This document shows positions 1-12,419 of a stretch of 64,000 bases of DNA, one piece after another. The stretch covers positions 5,548,937 to 5,612,936 of the forward strand of contig CAMGYJ010000009.1 of NCBI GenBank assembly GCA_946122785.1. The letters run 5' to 3'. The stretch is from Linum tenue. Lineage: Eukaryota; Streptophyta; Magnoliopsida; Malpighiales; Linaceae. A model generated the notes under the pieces. It was not told the DNA's origin and did no database searches. It was given only the letters and a program-made list of their open reading frames with translations. Both the position numbers and the translations under genes were made by a program. Each line of letters starts with the position of its first letter. The stretch's first letter is position 1.

Positions 1-599
1 CAAAAAAAAAAAAAAAAAATCACTAACAAGAGAAGGAAGCAACAGACACATGATAGAACTGAGAACCTTAACACCAAAAAGCATAAATGAAAGTATGAAA
101 CAACCTAAAGGTTCACTCCCCCAGCTGCCACTAGCCACTGTACAAACATTCTCCAAATGCTGCAGCAATGCCAAAATGTTCAGTTCATCTATTGTTTACC
201 TTCCTTCTCATTGTCCACCTGCCTGATCATCTTTTGTTGTAAATAGATATGGTATAAGGTTTTTTCAAAACTATGTTGGATACTTAAAGAAGAGCAAAAC
301 GCCTGTAGTATTAAGGGAGAACTCTATCGTGATTATGCTCGGAACAAACTCATCGACCTTGTACTTTGATTTTTTTTTTTGTAAAGAGGGTTCTTCTGTT
401 CTTGAAAAGATGGAAAACTTCATTACTTCAATATATGTAATTACAATGTAATCCAAATATAATGCGTAGAGAGCCAAATTCCATAAATAATCCAATTTTA
501 TCTTCAACTATAGCTTCCCACCATACAAAACTAGATAGGAATCTGTCATGACTTAAACACCAAGCTCTTTAACACATTTCTACTGATGAGCCCAGCTCG
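1..599. other. Intergenic, no gene seen
   Basis: AT-rich sequence with an A-run at the left edge. I see no protein or RNA gene that I can support; the short minus-strand frame here has no recognisable family features. Confidence 0.5.
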
Positions 600-625
600 C
601 AATCATCATTAATGGGCAGAAGGGC

Positions 626-811
626 CCTTGGCCCAACCAAGGCCCAAACGATAATTTCATAATCCCCAGTCCAGTCTGCAAAACCCTAGAGATCGGCCCC
701 TGATTTAATCTCCTAACGCCAATTCACCTCCCATAAAGCAGCTGCGCCACCAAACAGCCTCGCTTCCCCCTTTCTCCCAAAACCCTACAATCCCCGACAG
801 CCGCCGCAACC
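626..811 (+). promoter_or_regulatory. RPL12 promoter and 5' leader with site II and telo-box motifs
   Basis: Two GGCCCAA site II-type elements lie at 630-636 and 641-647. A telo box (AAACCCTAG) lies at 681-689 and a similar AAAACCCTACA at 779-789. This combination is the usual plant ribosomal-protein promoter layout, linked to TCP-factor and growth-coupled expression. No clear TATA box is visible, which also fits. The ATG follows at 812 after a pyrimidine-rich leader. Confidence 0.7.
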
Positions 812-1312
812 ATGCCGCCGAAGTTCGATCCCTCTCAGGTGGTGGACGTCTTCGTCCGAGTGACCGGCGGTGAGGTCGGAGCAGCATCCTCCCTCGCTCC
901 CAAGATCGGTCCGCTGGGTCTGTCACCGAAGAAGATTGGTGAGGACATCGCCAAGGAGACCGCTAAGGACTGGAAGGGATTGCGCGTCACCGTCAAGCTC
1001 ACAGTCCAGAACCGTCAGGCGAAGGTGACGGTGGTGCCGTCGGCTGCTGCTCTTGTCATCAAGGCCCTGAAGGAGCCGGAGCGTGACAGGAAGAAGACGA
1101 AGAACATCAAGCACAACGGGAACATCTCGCTTGATGATGTGATCGAGATTGCTAAGGTCATGAGCCCTCGATCCATGGCGAAGGATTTGAGCGGAACGGT
1201 GAAGGAGATTCTGGGGACTTGCGTCTCCGTGGGTTGTACTGTCGATGGGAAGGACCCGAAGGATCTCCAGCAGGAGATAACCGACGGTGATGTTGAGATT
1301 CCCTCTGAGTAA
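812..1312 (+). CDS. RPL12: 60S ribosomal protein L12 (uL11)
   Basis: A complete intronless 166-residue frame, the usual length for plant L12. The protein belongs to the stalk base of the large cytosolic ribosomal subunit, where uL11 binds 28S rRNA at the GTPase-associated centre together with the P0 stalk. The N-terminus [20 protein letters not shown], the segment around residues 27-38 ([12 protein letters not shown]) and the C-terminal rRNA-binding half (about residues 75-150, with the [19 protein letters not shown] stretch) match the family by inspection. The start is fixed by the conserved N-terminus and sits in a good plant context (CCATGCC). The promoter carries site II and telo-box motifs. 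Plant genomes usually hold several RPL12 copies, so this is one paralogue. There is no sign of decay. Confidence 0.97.
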   Translation: MPPKFDPSQVVDVFVRVTGGEVGAASSLAPKIGPLGLSPKKIGEDIAKETAKDWKGLRVTVKLTVQNRQAKVTVVPSAAALVIKALKEPERDRKKTKNIKHNGNISLDDVIEIAKVMSPRSMAKDLSGTVKEILGTCVSVGCTVDGKDPKDLQQEITDGDVEIPSE

Positions 1313-2609
1313 AAAGGTTCTATTCGAGAGCAGGAAATGAAACTTTTATGTTCGTCCCCCTTTTTGCTCCCCCCATGTTTTATTTGTTAGTGTTTTCACT
1401 TTGTGAAATGTTACTACCTCTCAGTTTTGGATTGTTAAAGAAGTTGAAAGGTTTAGACGAATACCTTGAATTTATCTGAATGCTGGATCAATGGGTAGTG
1501 CATTCTCTGGTTTCTAACTTGGTGCTTGATGTGAATGGAGTCTCTGTTTGAGGTAATTGTGTTGTTACTTGTTTGCTATTGGGGTTGGAGATCTTTGCCA
1601 TTAAGCATTGCTATTTGGTTGCACGCTCAGTTCTGATTCTTATTTTGGGTTGTCTCTGATTGCTTTCGTGTCTCTGGTATTAGGGTGCTAATGTGATGTA
1701 ATTCACTGATCTCAGTCATAGAACCAACCCATATTATGGATTTTGTTGCTTGAAGGGTAGTAGGTATGTGTTACTGTTCGACCGCGCTGGATGATGTTCG
1801 GTAATAAAATTTGGATGTTGGTCCTGGAGACTGTTGTAATTTGTTCATGAGGGAATTATTCTCTGTAGGATTCAACTTCAGCTAAGAACGTCTATCGTAG
1901 AATTGGCTAGTTTTGTGTCTTTTAAAAGTAGTTTTATTAACCTGCTAAGTATGGGCTATCAGTAACCTTGTAGAGTCTTTGGCTGAAGACTCTTGCAGCC
2001 TTGACTTATGTTTTAGGTTTCTGGTGCAGTTGGATGGCAGTGTTAGTACAGGAGGGAGACAACAGACAAAGCTCTGTTTTGATGCTTGGTTAAGCACTTG
2101 GCAGAATCCCTTTGCTGTTGAATGAAATGTTGGTTACGTCAACTGAGCAAGGATATAGTCTTTGTTGCCTGTGGGTTGCAGTTGGTTTTGCGGAATGCTG
2201 TTTTTAGTCTCGGCAAATAAACTGTAGAGGTTGAATACTTTCCGGTCCGTTCATGGATTGTGATTAGATTGTTGTCCATGGCTGTGACTTGTCTTTGGGG
2301 TCGTGTCTCGTGTGCTTGCTGTATTTTATATGACAGTCTTTTGGGTGGTACGCTAGATGTTATGAACTTCCTACATGATCTTAGAATAAGTTGGGGTTCT
2401 TTATCGACATAATGAATGTGTATAGCGCATTCATTTGCTCTTATTCCAAACTCTCGTATCTTTCTATGACAAAAAAGAAAAGAAAAGGAAAAACCTCTCA
2501 AACCTTCAATCCAGTACTAGTAGGGGTATGTCCCTTGATGGCAAATTGGCAATGGGAGCAAGGCGCAGGGCTTGTAATGAAGAGACAATACTCATGGGGC
2601 AAATTGTGT
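1313..2609. other. RPL12 3' UTR and intergenic DNA
   Basis: The first few hundred bases after the stop codon are T-rich and probably include the RPL12 3' UTR and polyadenylation region. The remainder has no coding frame with recognisable features. It ends at the 10-bp target duplication of the MULE that begins at 2620. Confidence 0.45.
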
Positions 2610-2619
2610 ATTCTTCTGG

Positions 2620-3865
2620 GGCTAAATTACACATTTAGTTACTCGAATTATATGAATCTTTCACGTATGCCACCCGAATTACTTTTCTTTCATACTCGCC
2701 ACTAACTTTACTAATTGTTTCACCGTTAGTCACTGGCCGTTACACTCCGTTAAATTTGTCCTACGTGGCAGTCAACTATAAAGTTTGACTGTTAACTAGA
2801 TGATGTGGAAATTAAAATAAAATAAAATAATTAATTTATTTGTCCACCTCATCATTCCACTTAGATTAATAATTTGTTCATCTCATCATCCGTTTTTATC
2901 ATGTTATTTATTTAATAAAAAATAATTAAATTACAAAACAAATAATATTATTAATTTACTGGAATTCTAATTGAAGCCCTACATTTTAAATTCATCCACA
3001 AGTCCTACTGAAGACCCTTTTGCCCTTTTCCCCCAACCGAACCCAGAATCCACCCTCCCCCTGTCGAACCTCCCCTCCCCTTCCCCCAACTCCATAGCCG
3101 CCGCTGAACCCAGCTAACTCCCTAAATGAATCTCCACCCAAAACTACCCGCTGCTCTATGGCCGGACAATCAACCCCCATCCCTCAACAAATCATCGTCC
3201 TCAATCACCCACCAAATCCGACCCAATCGTCACTAGCCAAGGCTCTCACCCGATTCTACCCGATGACCCAAAGGTTGTCCAAATCTGCAGCTGACTCGCT
3301 TTCCATCTTCCGTTGTGACGACGAGGGTGTTCCGTTCTCATCGAATCGGAGGGTTGTCCAAATCTGCAACTCGACTCGCTCCACCAGTTCCTCCCCTTCC
3401 CCTCCCTCTTGATCCGCCAACCGTCGATCGTCGAATCGGCAGCGCATATCACATTCAAGGCCACCGTCTTCCTCTGTGGTGGCGCCGCCATCGGGACCGC
3501 GAACGCGGCTGTACAACGGCGTCCATCGGATCTTGACTGGTGGAGAATAAATTAATCATATTATTTGTTTTTGTAATTTAATTAATTTTTATTAAATAAG
3601 TAATATGATAAATCATATATACAAAGAGTGGAATGACAAGTGGATAAATAAATTGATTTTTTTAATTTTTTAATTTTCACGTCATTTAGTTAACGGTCAA
3701 ACTTTATAGTTGACTACCACGTTGGACAAATTTAACGGAGTGTAACGGTCGATGACTAACGGTGAAACAATACGTAAAGTTAGTGGCGAATAAGAAAGAA
3801 AAGTAATTCTGGTGTCAAACGTGAAAGATTTATATAATTCGAGTGATTAAACTTGTAATTTAGCC
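2620..3865. mobile_element. Non-autonomous Mutator-like element (Pack-MULE candidate)
   Basis: Termini GGCTAAATTAC (2620-2630) and GTAATTTAGCC (3855-3865) are exact inverted repeats. The inverted similarity continues inward, imperfectly, for about 320-340 bp on each side (about 2620-2962 against 3541-3865). The element is flanked by a 10-bp direct duplication, ATTCTTCTGG, at 2610-2619 and 3866-3875. Target duplications of 9-11 bp with long terminal inverted repeats are the signature of MULEs. The roughly 580-bp core (about 2963-3540) is much more GC-rich than the arms and contains a gene-like frame. No transposase is present, so it must have moved in trans. Confidence 0.85.
3158..3412 (+). 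pseudogene. BAHD acyltransferase-like fragment captured by the MULE
   Basis: An 84-residue frame inside the MULE core. Residues about 25-60 read like the N-terminal region of plant BAHD (HXXXD) acyltransferases: a Leu/Ser-Ala-Leu segment, then TRFYPMTQRL in the place of the usual FYPLAGRL motif, then a Leu-Ser-Ile strand and DDEGVPF in the place of C-N-DEGV-x-F. The HXXXD and DFGWG catalytic motifs are absent, so it cannot be an active enzyme. A short direct repeat sharing GGTTGTCCAAATCTGCA occurs at about 3272-3290 and 3352-3370, so the captured piece has partly duplicated. This is a family-level resemblance read by eye; the alternative is a chance GC-rich frame. Confidence 0.55.
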
Positions 3866-4420
3866 ATTCTTCTGGGCTGAGCGAAATGTTACAGCTGGGC
3901 ATGAAAACGTGAGAAGCGAGCAACTGGCTGGGCTTCCTCCTCCGGCTGCTGCAACTAGCTAGTATCGTCCTTTGACGCGTATGGTGTATAGTACTGCTGT
4001 GGTTGTCAGCTTTGGCGTGCGTGTCTTTGCCTTGTCCGTCGGTGAACAGTACACAAACAAACGAGCACACACACGGTTTTGTTGCGTCCCTTCTCGAACT
4101 TTCCTAATAACTTGGGCTTACGTAGGTTTCCCGGAAGCTGATAAGCTCTTTCTCTCCCATAAAAATCTGGGTGCTTCCCTCCTGCCTCGATAAGACAATT
4201 GGCAGTGTCAGCATCACACTGCTTCGATATTTTCGTTTGGCAAACAATATATATAGTAAATGAATAATCAACACGTGGAACACTAACCCACCGTCCCACT
4301 GCTTTCTCTGGCTACTATACCAGTAGGTGGGGCTAAGTAAGCAAAGAAAGTGGAGAGGAACCAAGTATCTTCTCCTCCTGATTATTATCTGTCTTGTCTT
4401 CATCTCCAGCTTCCGCCTAG

Positions 4421-4430
4421 TATAAAAAAA
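4421..4430 (+). promoter_or_regulatory. TATA box of the 56-residue small-protein gene
   Basis: TATAAAAAAA lies about 137 bp upstream of the ATG at 4567. That leaves room for a start site near 4450-4460 and a short pyrimidine-rich leader. Confidence 0.55.
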
Positions 4431-4566
4431 GAGGGCCACTCACCCTTCTTCTTCTGTAGTGTTGTACCAAATATTCCTCTACCCTCCAAAGAAAACACCA
4501 GCTAGCTACCAAATCGCAGACTACAGAGTCCATCGTCGTCTCAAGTGAAGTGCAGTAGTGACAACA

Positions 4567-4737
4567 ATGGTGAGGAAGGAGAGCAGCAGCAGCAGCAGCG
4601 GCAGGAGGGGTTGGGTGGAGGTGGCTCCGTCTCCTATAATCCGTCCTTGTAAACCCTCCAAAACTATTCCCAAGTCCCCCAGTTTGGATACCATCACTGA
4701 AGAAGAGCCCTCTCAAGATCCATCAAACCCTCCCTAA
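4567..4737 (+). CDS. Small protein of 56 residues with a W-x-EVAP motif
   Basis: A complete short frame, ATG in a favourable context (CAACAATGG) to TAA at 4735-4737, preceded by a TATA box at 4421. Residues 1-15 are basic and Ser-rich. Trp16 begins the core WVEVAPSPI, followed by a Lys/Pro/Ser linker and a conserved-looking LDTITEEE at 40-47, then an acidic, Pro-rich tail. I see no signal peptide or membrane segment. The layout is the same as in the second small protein at 6644. I do not know a function. Short plant proteins of this general form exist as uncharacterised families, but I cannot name one with certainty. Confidence 0.55.
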   Translation: MVRKESSSSSSGRRGWVEVAPSPIIRPCKPSKTIPKSPSLDTITEEEPSQDPSNPP

Positions 4738-6460
4738 CTTGTGCGGTTTCGCCCCCTCTCTTCTTGTCCTTTAATTTCGTCGGCCAATCATTGGATGGAT
4801 GTATGCTGTTATAGTTGCTCATCCTGTATCAGAGTGGTATAAGATCCATACGGTTTATGACACCTTCTTTTATGTATTCTCCCTTGGTCATGGTGGAATT
4901 AATCATTACACATAAATGGATCGAGGAGTTCATGTCACTGCCTCGATGGGTTTATTGTTAACGAAAGTTAGAAATAAGATTACCTTAACCAAAAAACAGA
5001 GCGATCTAGACTCACGTTGATATCTGTCCAGACCAGATCATCACCAAGTTATGATTGTCAATCCTTATGTGATGCAAAAATATGCCAAGCACTCATCGCA
5101 TACCATTTCAACGTTTCATCCTTATTCGACATTCACTCGGAATTTATAAAGGTTAACGATAATTTTTGCGAGCAGATACTTTAAAACTCTGCCTATTCCT
5201 ATTGAGGAGGAGCAGTCACATGTCTCATTGTGATTTGCTTCCTTAGGTGTACAAATTAGGCCATGTTTTGGAGCTTAGACAATGTTACTCGTATCACAAC
5301 TCCACTCTAGTTTAATTAAGAGAACAATTTAACAATTTCAAAAAACCAACCAGCATAGTTGTAATGAAGCAAAAGCCGACAACAGGCTTGTAACTTGACT
5401 AAACACTAGTTAGAATAGAAACCCAAAATAAAAAAAATTTGCGTTACCGAATTTGGACCAACAACATACTAGGTCGTTCTCTTCAAAACATTTCTGGTAT
5501 TGCATTGTATTATGCACAATAAACCATTGGTCGATCGTTTTCAAGATGAAGAGTCACTTCCCAGCTCTTAGTTTATGCGAAAATCGTAGCTTTTGAGGAA
5601 CACCCTCTTTCGTGTTTTTTACTTTCTAAATTGTGTACCTATAGGGTCTAGGAGGTTTGCTATTTAAAGGGGCAGAAACCCCCTGAGTTTCTTTTTTTTT
5701 AGTTGGGAATAAGTCATATGATTAGAAAAGATAATTATTGTCTTAAGTAACTCCAGTTAATTTGGTCAGATTATTATTCCGTCATTAATTACTCTTCCTT
5801 ATTTCTTATTTTCAAATCAGGAAAGGATTTCAGATAATGAATTCAAAATTTCACCAGAAAAATTATAGTCATAAGCCAACCAACCCAATTTACTCACTTC
5901 ACTTGATCGACTGGTTGGTTGACGTGTGCATGTATGTGGTTGGAATGTCATTTAGTTCCTCCATCTTTCACAAAAAATGAATCAAGTTTGAAGACTCTCT
6001 AAATACACGTTTTATAAGTGTTCACCCACATGACACTTCCTTTCAACTCCAAACAACACCAAGCACAATTGACATGCGACGAGGTGGAATTTGGGGCCGT
6101 CCAAACTCCAAGGGATGCAGCAGCCAAGCCAAAGACAACCAGCAAAGTGTGTGTCGCCTAGGCGTCCACGTTTTCCAATTCAACCAAAGCCGTCAGTAGT
6201 GGTAGGGCCCTCCTTTCTCCCAGTCCAGTAACATTCCGTCACGTGTTACACGGATGCTAACCACATACCCATTTTTGTTTGCTTATTAGTTAACCATTGT
6301 TGATTAGGGAAAGAAAAAAAACCACAATCATTAGTTTTTTTTTAATACATTATTTGTCGCCACCTTACTACCTTTTATTAGCTTTTGACTCCTTCCAATT
6401 AGGTGAAGTGGAAGCGCGTGTTAATCCGGAAACTTCTTTCTCAATTCCTCACGCCAATTC
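4738..6460. other. Intergenic; possible decayed retroelement piece
   Basis: No coding frame recognised. At about 4825-4900 the sequence resembles the region downstream of a primer-binding site in plant LTR elements (TATCAGAGTGGTATAAGATCC), so a decayed LTR fragment is possible. The rest is AT-rich upstream DNA of the next small gene. Confidence 0.35.
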
Positions 6461-6467
6461 ACTTCCG

Positions 6468-6474
6468 TATAAAA
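6468..6474 (+). promoter_or_regulatory. TATA box of the 66-residue small-protein gene
   Basis: TATAAAA about 175 bp before the ATG at 6644. It implies a leader of roughly 145 bp beginning near 6500. Confidence 0.5.
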
Positions 6475-6643
6475 TGGACACAAAACCAGCCAGATTATAT
6501 TCATAAATCAACCCTCCACAATCGATCAATCAACTGAGCAGTGAGCAGCTAGCCACCACCTTCATCGGAATCGAATTTCAGAAGCAAGCAACACCCTCCC
6601 TCCACTCTGTTTTTTCTGAAACCATCGGGTCATTTGTGCTCGA

Positions 6644-6844
6644 ATGGCTAAGGGGATCGTCGCCGCGAAAAGGCCTTTCATCAATCCGTGGGCTGAGGTT
6701 GCCCCGCCACTTTTTGTCAAGTACCCTTGTGCTGCTGATTCCCCTGCTACTACTAGATTTAGATTACAGCCCATTGCAGAAGAAGACGAAGGTAGTGAAG
6801 ATCAGCATGATCATGAATCTCAAGTTGTAGAAACCGGGAGCTAG
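6644..6844 (+). CDS. Small protein of 66 residues with a W-x-EVAP motif
   Basis: A complete frame from ATG (context TCGAATGG) to TAG with a TATA box upstream. The N-terminus is basic (MAKGIVAAKRP). Trp16 starts WAEVAPPLF, followed after a Cys/Ser/Pro linker by RLQPIAEEDE at about 40-49 and an acidic, His-containing tail. Trp and EVAP occupy the same residue numbers (16 and 18-21) as in the 56-residue protein about 2 kb upstream, and both end in an I-x-EE acidic block. I infer that the two are distant members of one microprotein family. No signal peptide, membrane segment or known domain is visible. The function is unknown. Confidence 0.6.
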   Translation: MAKGIVAAKRPFINPWAEVAPPLFVKYPCAADSPATTRFRLQPIAEEDEGSEDQHDHESQVVETGS

Positions 6845-7877
6845 CTCATGATCATCTACCCCCAACCCCTTTTCTGTTTCCTTCTTAATCTCATATATGA
6901 TCTGCTCGGCTCTTCTGGCTCCGAGAAATTGTGTATCATTTGGAAAAAAGGGATGTGCTTAATGTTATGGTGTCGGGGTTTCCAAGTCGAAATGGGGATG
7001 TTTTCAAGTTTTCATTGTCTCCGCCAAGTATTTTCGACAGGAGCTTAAACAAATTAAAGCCTGTGTTGCTTTTGGGTTGGATTTCCATCTTATTTCGTAA
7101 CTGTTCGACCTCCTCCTTCACGTTGACGGAGTTCAATGGAAACATCCCGTGTTTTGCATCTAGTGATCTCATGGAGCATGGACCGGCCCAAGACTGTAAC
7201 AACTGCAGTGGGCCTGTCCACTTGCCGAAAGCCTGCCCTTTTTACTGGACTACTCTTTCCGGTCCCATTACATGTCACGTATCCATTTTTTCTAGCTAGC
7301 CCAGCCCACGCATCGCTTGTCCTCGCCGGCGTCCCTCATCTTCAAACCCCAGGACCTCAATTTCTCTTCTCGGCCCGAATCTTCTTCTCACTCGTGCCCC
7401 ACTCTCTTTTTTTGTGGCGTTTGTAAAACAGTACCGTACCCGTGATTTCGATGGAGACTACTAGAGTTTACATTGATAGACGATTTTAGTGATATGAGAT
7501 GGTTGAACCATGTTTAAACTACGATTTTTGCATATAATATCCTACCGTTCACTTTTTTAGTACAACCACAACCACTAATATGATTTTACAATCTTCGGTT
7601 TGATGTGTCCAACCTCTGGGTCGAAATATCATTTGAATACAACTTATTTACAATGTGTATTCGAAACTTTTCAAATTTAGTGGAATGTTTAATTTCATAT
7701 GATATTAAGAGGTGACGTCATAATAACTTTTCAATTTTTTAAAAACTGATAACCTTTTATCAATGACCGAACATTGTATTTTTAATGCATGGTACAACTA
7801 TTATGAATATCGTTCATGGTCTAATCCCGAGGTGGTGTTACAGAGGACACAGAGCAGGTTCTAATCCCGTGGTGATA
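6845..7877. other. 3' flank and intergenic DNA
   Basis: The first part is probably the 3' UTR of the small-protein gene. GGCCCA/GGGCCT motifs and a pyrimidine-rich block at 7180-7420 look promoter-like, but no gene follows. From 7430 on the sequence is AT-rich without features. Confidence 0.35.
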
Positions 7878-7880
7878 TTA

Positions 7881-8266
7881 GACCATCTACATTCATGAAA
7901 TAACATTTTCATTTCATATGCGGTCCCTATTGCCACATCAACCACTTTTACCATTTCACTACATATCAATTTCATTTTCTCTACATCCATGAAATCAACT
8001 TTCTATTTCATTTTGTGGGTCCAACTAATTTTTTATTACAACTAAACATTTCTTCTATATGAATGAAACTATAAAAGAAAGTGAAAATGAAAAAAGAAGG
8101 CAAAAGGTGAGATTTGGGCCCACGATTCTACCCACTTGTAATTTCATAGAGAATTTCATTTAGTGAAATCTTCCATTAGTGAAAGGACTTGCTACATCCA
8201 TGAAATAGCAATTGACAGCAGCCACGTCAGAATGAAATTGTCAAATGGAAGCCGTTGTGGATGCTC
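7881..8266. mobile_element. Tourist-like (PIF/Harbinger-type) MITE
   Basis: A 386-bp AT-rich element with short imperfect terminal inverted repeats (GACCATCTACA at the left; GAGCATCCACA read inward from the right). It is flanked by TTA at 7878-7880 and 8267-8269, the 3-bp duplication typical of PIF/Harbinger insertions. It has no coding capacity. A degraded relative lies at about 12983-13300. Confidence 0.65.
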
Positions 8267-8819
8267 TTACAGAACATCTACTGTACCACCGGAGAGTGGA
8301 TGATTTGGCAACACTAAAGATAAAAACACTAAAGCTAAAGATGAATGGATTGATGATGTGATATACTAATGGATTATGATGGTAAGCACTGGCCCTGGAG
8401 GCATACCAATGGCTATAATGCCGATACTATACTGATACCAATATGATCCAGCCCTAGCAGTTTAATGATGATATGATATTATTGTTACTGATACTAAACT
8501 GACTAACTTAAAAAGGAAATTGGATGATCATGTAATAAAAACTTAAAGGCGCCAAATTGTACACTTGGTACAGTAGATGAATTTTACAGGAAACCGGTTG
8601 GGGTATAATCCTGCGGTGGTATTATAGGACACCGGTCAGCTAAAGTTATAAAAGATCAACAATTACCGGAAAAAGGAGCATCGAAAAATTAACTCAATGA
8701 ATTTCCTACGAGAAGGGAAAAATACAAATGATCTCATTCTCAATGTCATTCCGAGACAAACATATGCATTTACCTACAATACATTTCAATAATTGTTTCA
8801 TGTGTTTTGACATAGAATA

Positions 8820-8905
8820 GACATGGCAATGGGTAGAGCCATTGGGTTATTTGACCCAATTGGCATGACTCATACGGGTACTGCGTCGGACCCAAATGAA
8901 CCTAT
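8820..8905. repeat. Fragment of the GGGTNGG-rich hAT-like repeat family
   Basis: AGACATGGCAATGGGTAGAG and the following GGGT/ACCC-rich bases resemble the left end of the complete element at 45970-46645. The right end is missing. Confidence 0.4.
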
Positions 8906-8965
8906 ATGCACTTCTAATACTTTAAAGCATATTAGAAGTGCTCAGACCTTATATATTACAGACAG

Positions 8966-9665
8966 TTGGGGGCTGGTTTGACATTGAATGGGGGAGTGAT
9001 GGCGTCCTACTCTATAAAGAAAGCCTGGAACTCTTTTAGACAACATGAGAATATTGTGCCATGGTATAGACTTGTTTGGAACAAACATATTGTCCCTCGT
9101 CATGGATTTATTCTATGGCTTGTTATAAATGATAGGATGAGTTGCATGACAAATTCATTGCGTGGGGCAAGCCTCGGTTTGGCCTGTGTATGCCTTGTCC
9201 AGGAGGCTATGAATCTCGTCTTCATCTCTTTGCTGAGTGTGCATATATCAGATTCGTTCTTTCTGTGATTTTACAGGCTGCAACTCCTCAATACTACAGT
9301 GGTGTGTTTGTTGGTGGAGTGGCGAATCATCTGTAGAAGCTTTGAATTGGTTGTCCTAAAGTGCGACGATCAGTCTAATCTGGTGTGAACGTTGTTCCAG
9401 GATGTATGGCTCAAAGGGTGCGTGGAGTCCTTCCTAGCTGGTGCTTGAGGCGAAACGGATAGTCCGCTTTTCGTTGTCAACTGGACCAGAGTCTGCTGCA
9501 TTGTTACGAGTCTAGGGGTTTGGGGTAGTTTACTCTTTGCTTCCGGTTTTCTTCCTTATCTATGTACGAAGGCTTTTTATATATTGTACAAAACTTGTTT
9601 GTTTTTTAGGAGCGCCATAGCGGTTTGTTATTGGTTGCCAGTTCTTAATGAAATTTTGATTTAAC
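8966..9665 (+). pseudogene. LINE relic: reverse-transcriptase zinc-binding (zf-RVT) domain
   Basis: Two overlapping frames (8966-9268 and 9142-9336) together read like the C-terminal zf-RVT domain of plant non-LTR retrotransposons: YSIKKAWNSFR, a WYRLVWNKHIVPRHGFILWL block, then a Cys-x2-Cys pair and a HLFAEC-type motif in the second frame. A frameshift near 9160-9200 separates the halves and no upstream reverse transcriptase is present. The tail to about 9660 ends with AATGAAATTTTGATTTAACC and a short A-run, as a LINE 3' end would. Confidence 0.7.
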
Positions 9666-11160
9666 CATACAAAAAAATAATACCAAATCATTAAAATATA
9701 TTCATTTGTCTTAGTATTTAAATTTTATACCTAACCCGATTGTATTTGATAAATAAATGCCTATCAGTTTAGATAAAATAAAGTATACATGGAAGGAAGA
9801 AAGTGGACAGGCCAGCCGACCATCATATTGACAATCATTTTGCTGGGGAATAATTAGTATATGCGCGCGCCAAGTGTCCTAGTTCCATCCACAAGTATAC
9901 CAACGTTATTATTTGGGTTTGCTTTCTCTTCTCTTCTCTTCTCTTGTGTGTGGTTTTTTTGTTTTCCCAATTACTGGGCGAAGTCCTGTGAAGTGAGTGG
10001 TTATGATTGGATTGGCGGAGCAGAAAACATTAGAATAAGTGAGCGTGGCGGCGGGCGGGGACGGGGACAGGTGGCACAAAGGGAGTGGATGAGCCGCGGG
10101 GGAGAAACAAAACAGTGACGAGGACTGAGTTGGGATGGGCGGTGGACGGTGATAGCTACTTTGCAATGATAGCAGATAGCTCGAATAGACCCCATTCCAT
10201 TTTTGGTCGGTTTCTTTCTTTGTCTGTTCTCATCTCATCACAATTCACAGACTAGCCGGCGCACGAGAGAATTGACTTTGCCACAGCGGGCCAACTCAAC
10301 TCAATCCGCGGTTCTCAGTCTCACTCGGGGCAAGATCAAGATGTATTCTCTACTTGCTGCATATCACCATAAAACTAGCAGTACTGTGAACTAGCTAGTG
10401 AACATTGTAGCCACTCTATTCATGAAAAAAAAAATCCTTTTCTTTTAACTAATTGACTTGTGAATGAATTCCTTACCTTTGGTAAGCAAAATTGAATCTC
10501 GAAAGAGCGGAACTCGTAGTTTACCATCGTCATGTGTCACTTTTTGTACATGTATAGACAAATATCATCACAAACCGAATATTAAGGGGACGGTAAACTC
10601 TATCTATCTTATATTTAGTTTGCTTCTGTTTAACTTCAAATCCTTTTATTTGAATTTGGATTAATTTCTTTAGGCATAATAAAGATGAATAAAACAATAG
10701 CAAACATACGTAGCTAATAATTATCATTACAGATGATATGAGTTTGATCCTTGGCAAGTGACCTAGACCCACATGGCACACAGAGAGAGAGAGGGAATCT
10801 GAAAGATAATCCTCCCCACTTCTTCACTGATCTGCATCCCCACAATCAAGAAACCAACAACCACACAACCAAAAACAAAATTATCATGCATGCCATAGAA
10901 AATTGCTGGAATGTTCACCCCAACCAAACCCCAAAAAATGCAAGAAATTGCTGGAACCTTATCCAATGACAACTCCCCACAGAGTCACTCACACACACAA
11001 CTATGACACAAACCCAAACCAATGAAATGATAGAGAGAAAGAAAGCTACAAAATGGGGCGGCAAAGGTAAGCTAAAATATTAGAGCTTCATTCATTAGTT
11101 CATTCATGTACCAATATTACCAAAGCCCCACCACCACCCAAGAACACAAAACATTGAAAA
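9666..11160. other. Intergenic DNA upstream of the aquaporin gene
   Basis: AT-rich with a GC-rich patch at about 10010-10150 and a TCTTC-rich tract at 9925-9950. No coding frame here resembles a known protein. The last several hundred bases (C/A-rich, with GA repeats at 10781-10794) are probably PIP2 promoter. Confidence 0.35.
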
Positions 11161-11203
11161 CTTGTGCAACAATGTCACTCACTCTGCCCTTCCCCCCACT
11201 CCC

Positions 11204-11330
11204 ATAAATACCCAAACCATTCACACCCTCTTCTTCATCCCTCACACTCAAACACACCACCAAAGCAAAAAAGACAATCAACTTCCTCTCTCTTCAACTC
11301 CATTTCCCTTTTCTGATCACCAGTCATCAA
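11204..11330 (+). promoter_or_regulatory. PIP2 TATA-like box and 5' leader
   Basis: ATAAATA at 11204-11210, about 125 bp before the ATG, followed by a C/T/A-rich leader. No other control site can be supported. Confidence 0.45.

Positions 11331-12419
<1,089 letters not shown>

Noticed and set aside
9861..10166. Overlapping 85-residue frames on both strands near a GC-rich patch
   Set aside because: No recognisable domain, no splice or promoter pattern, and both strands open because of base composition.
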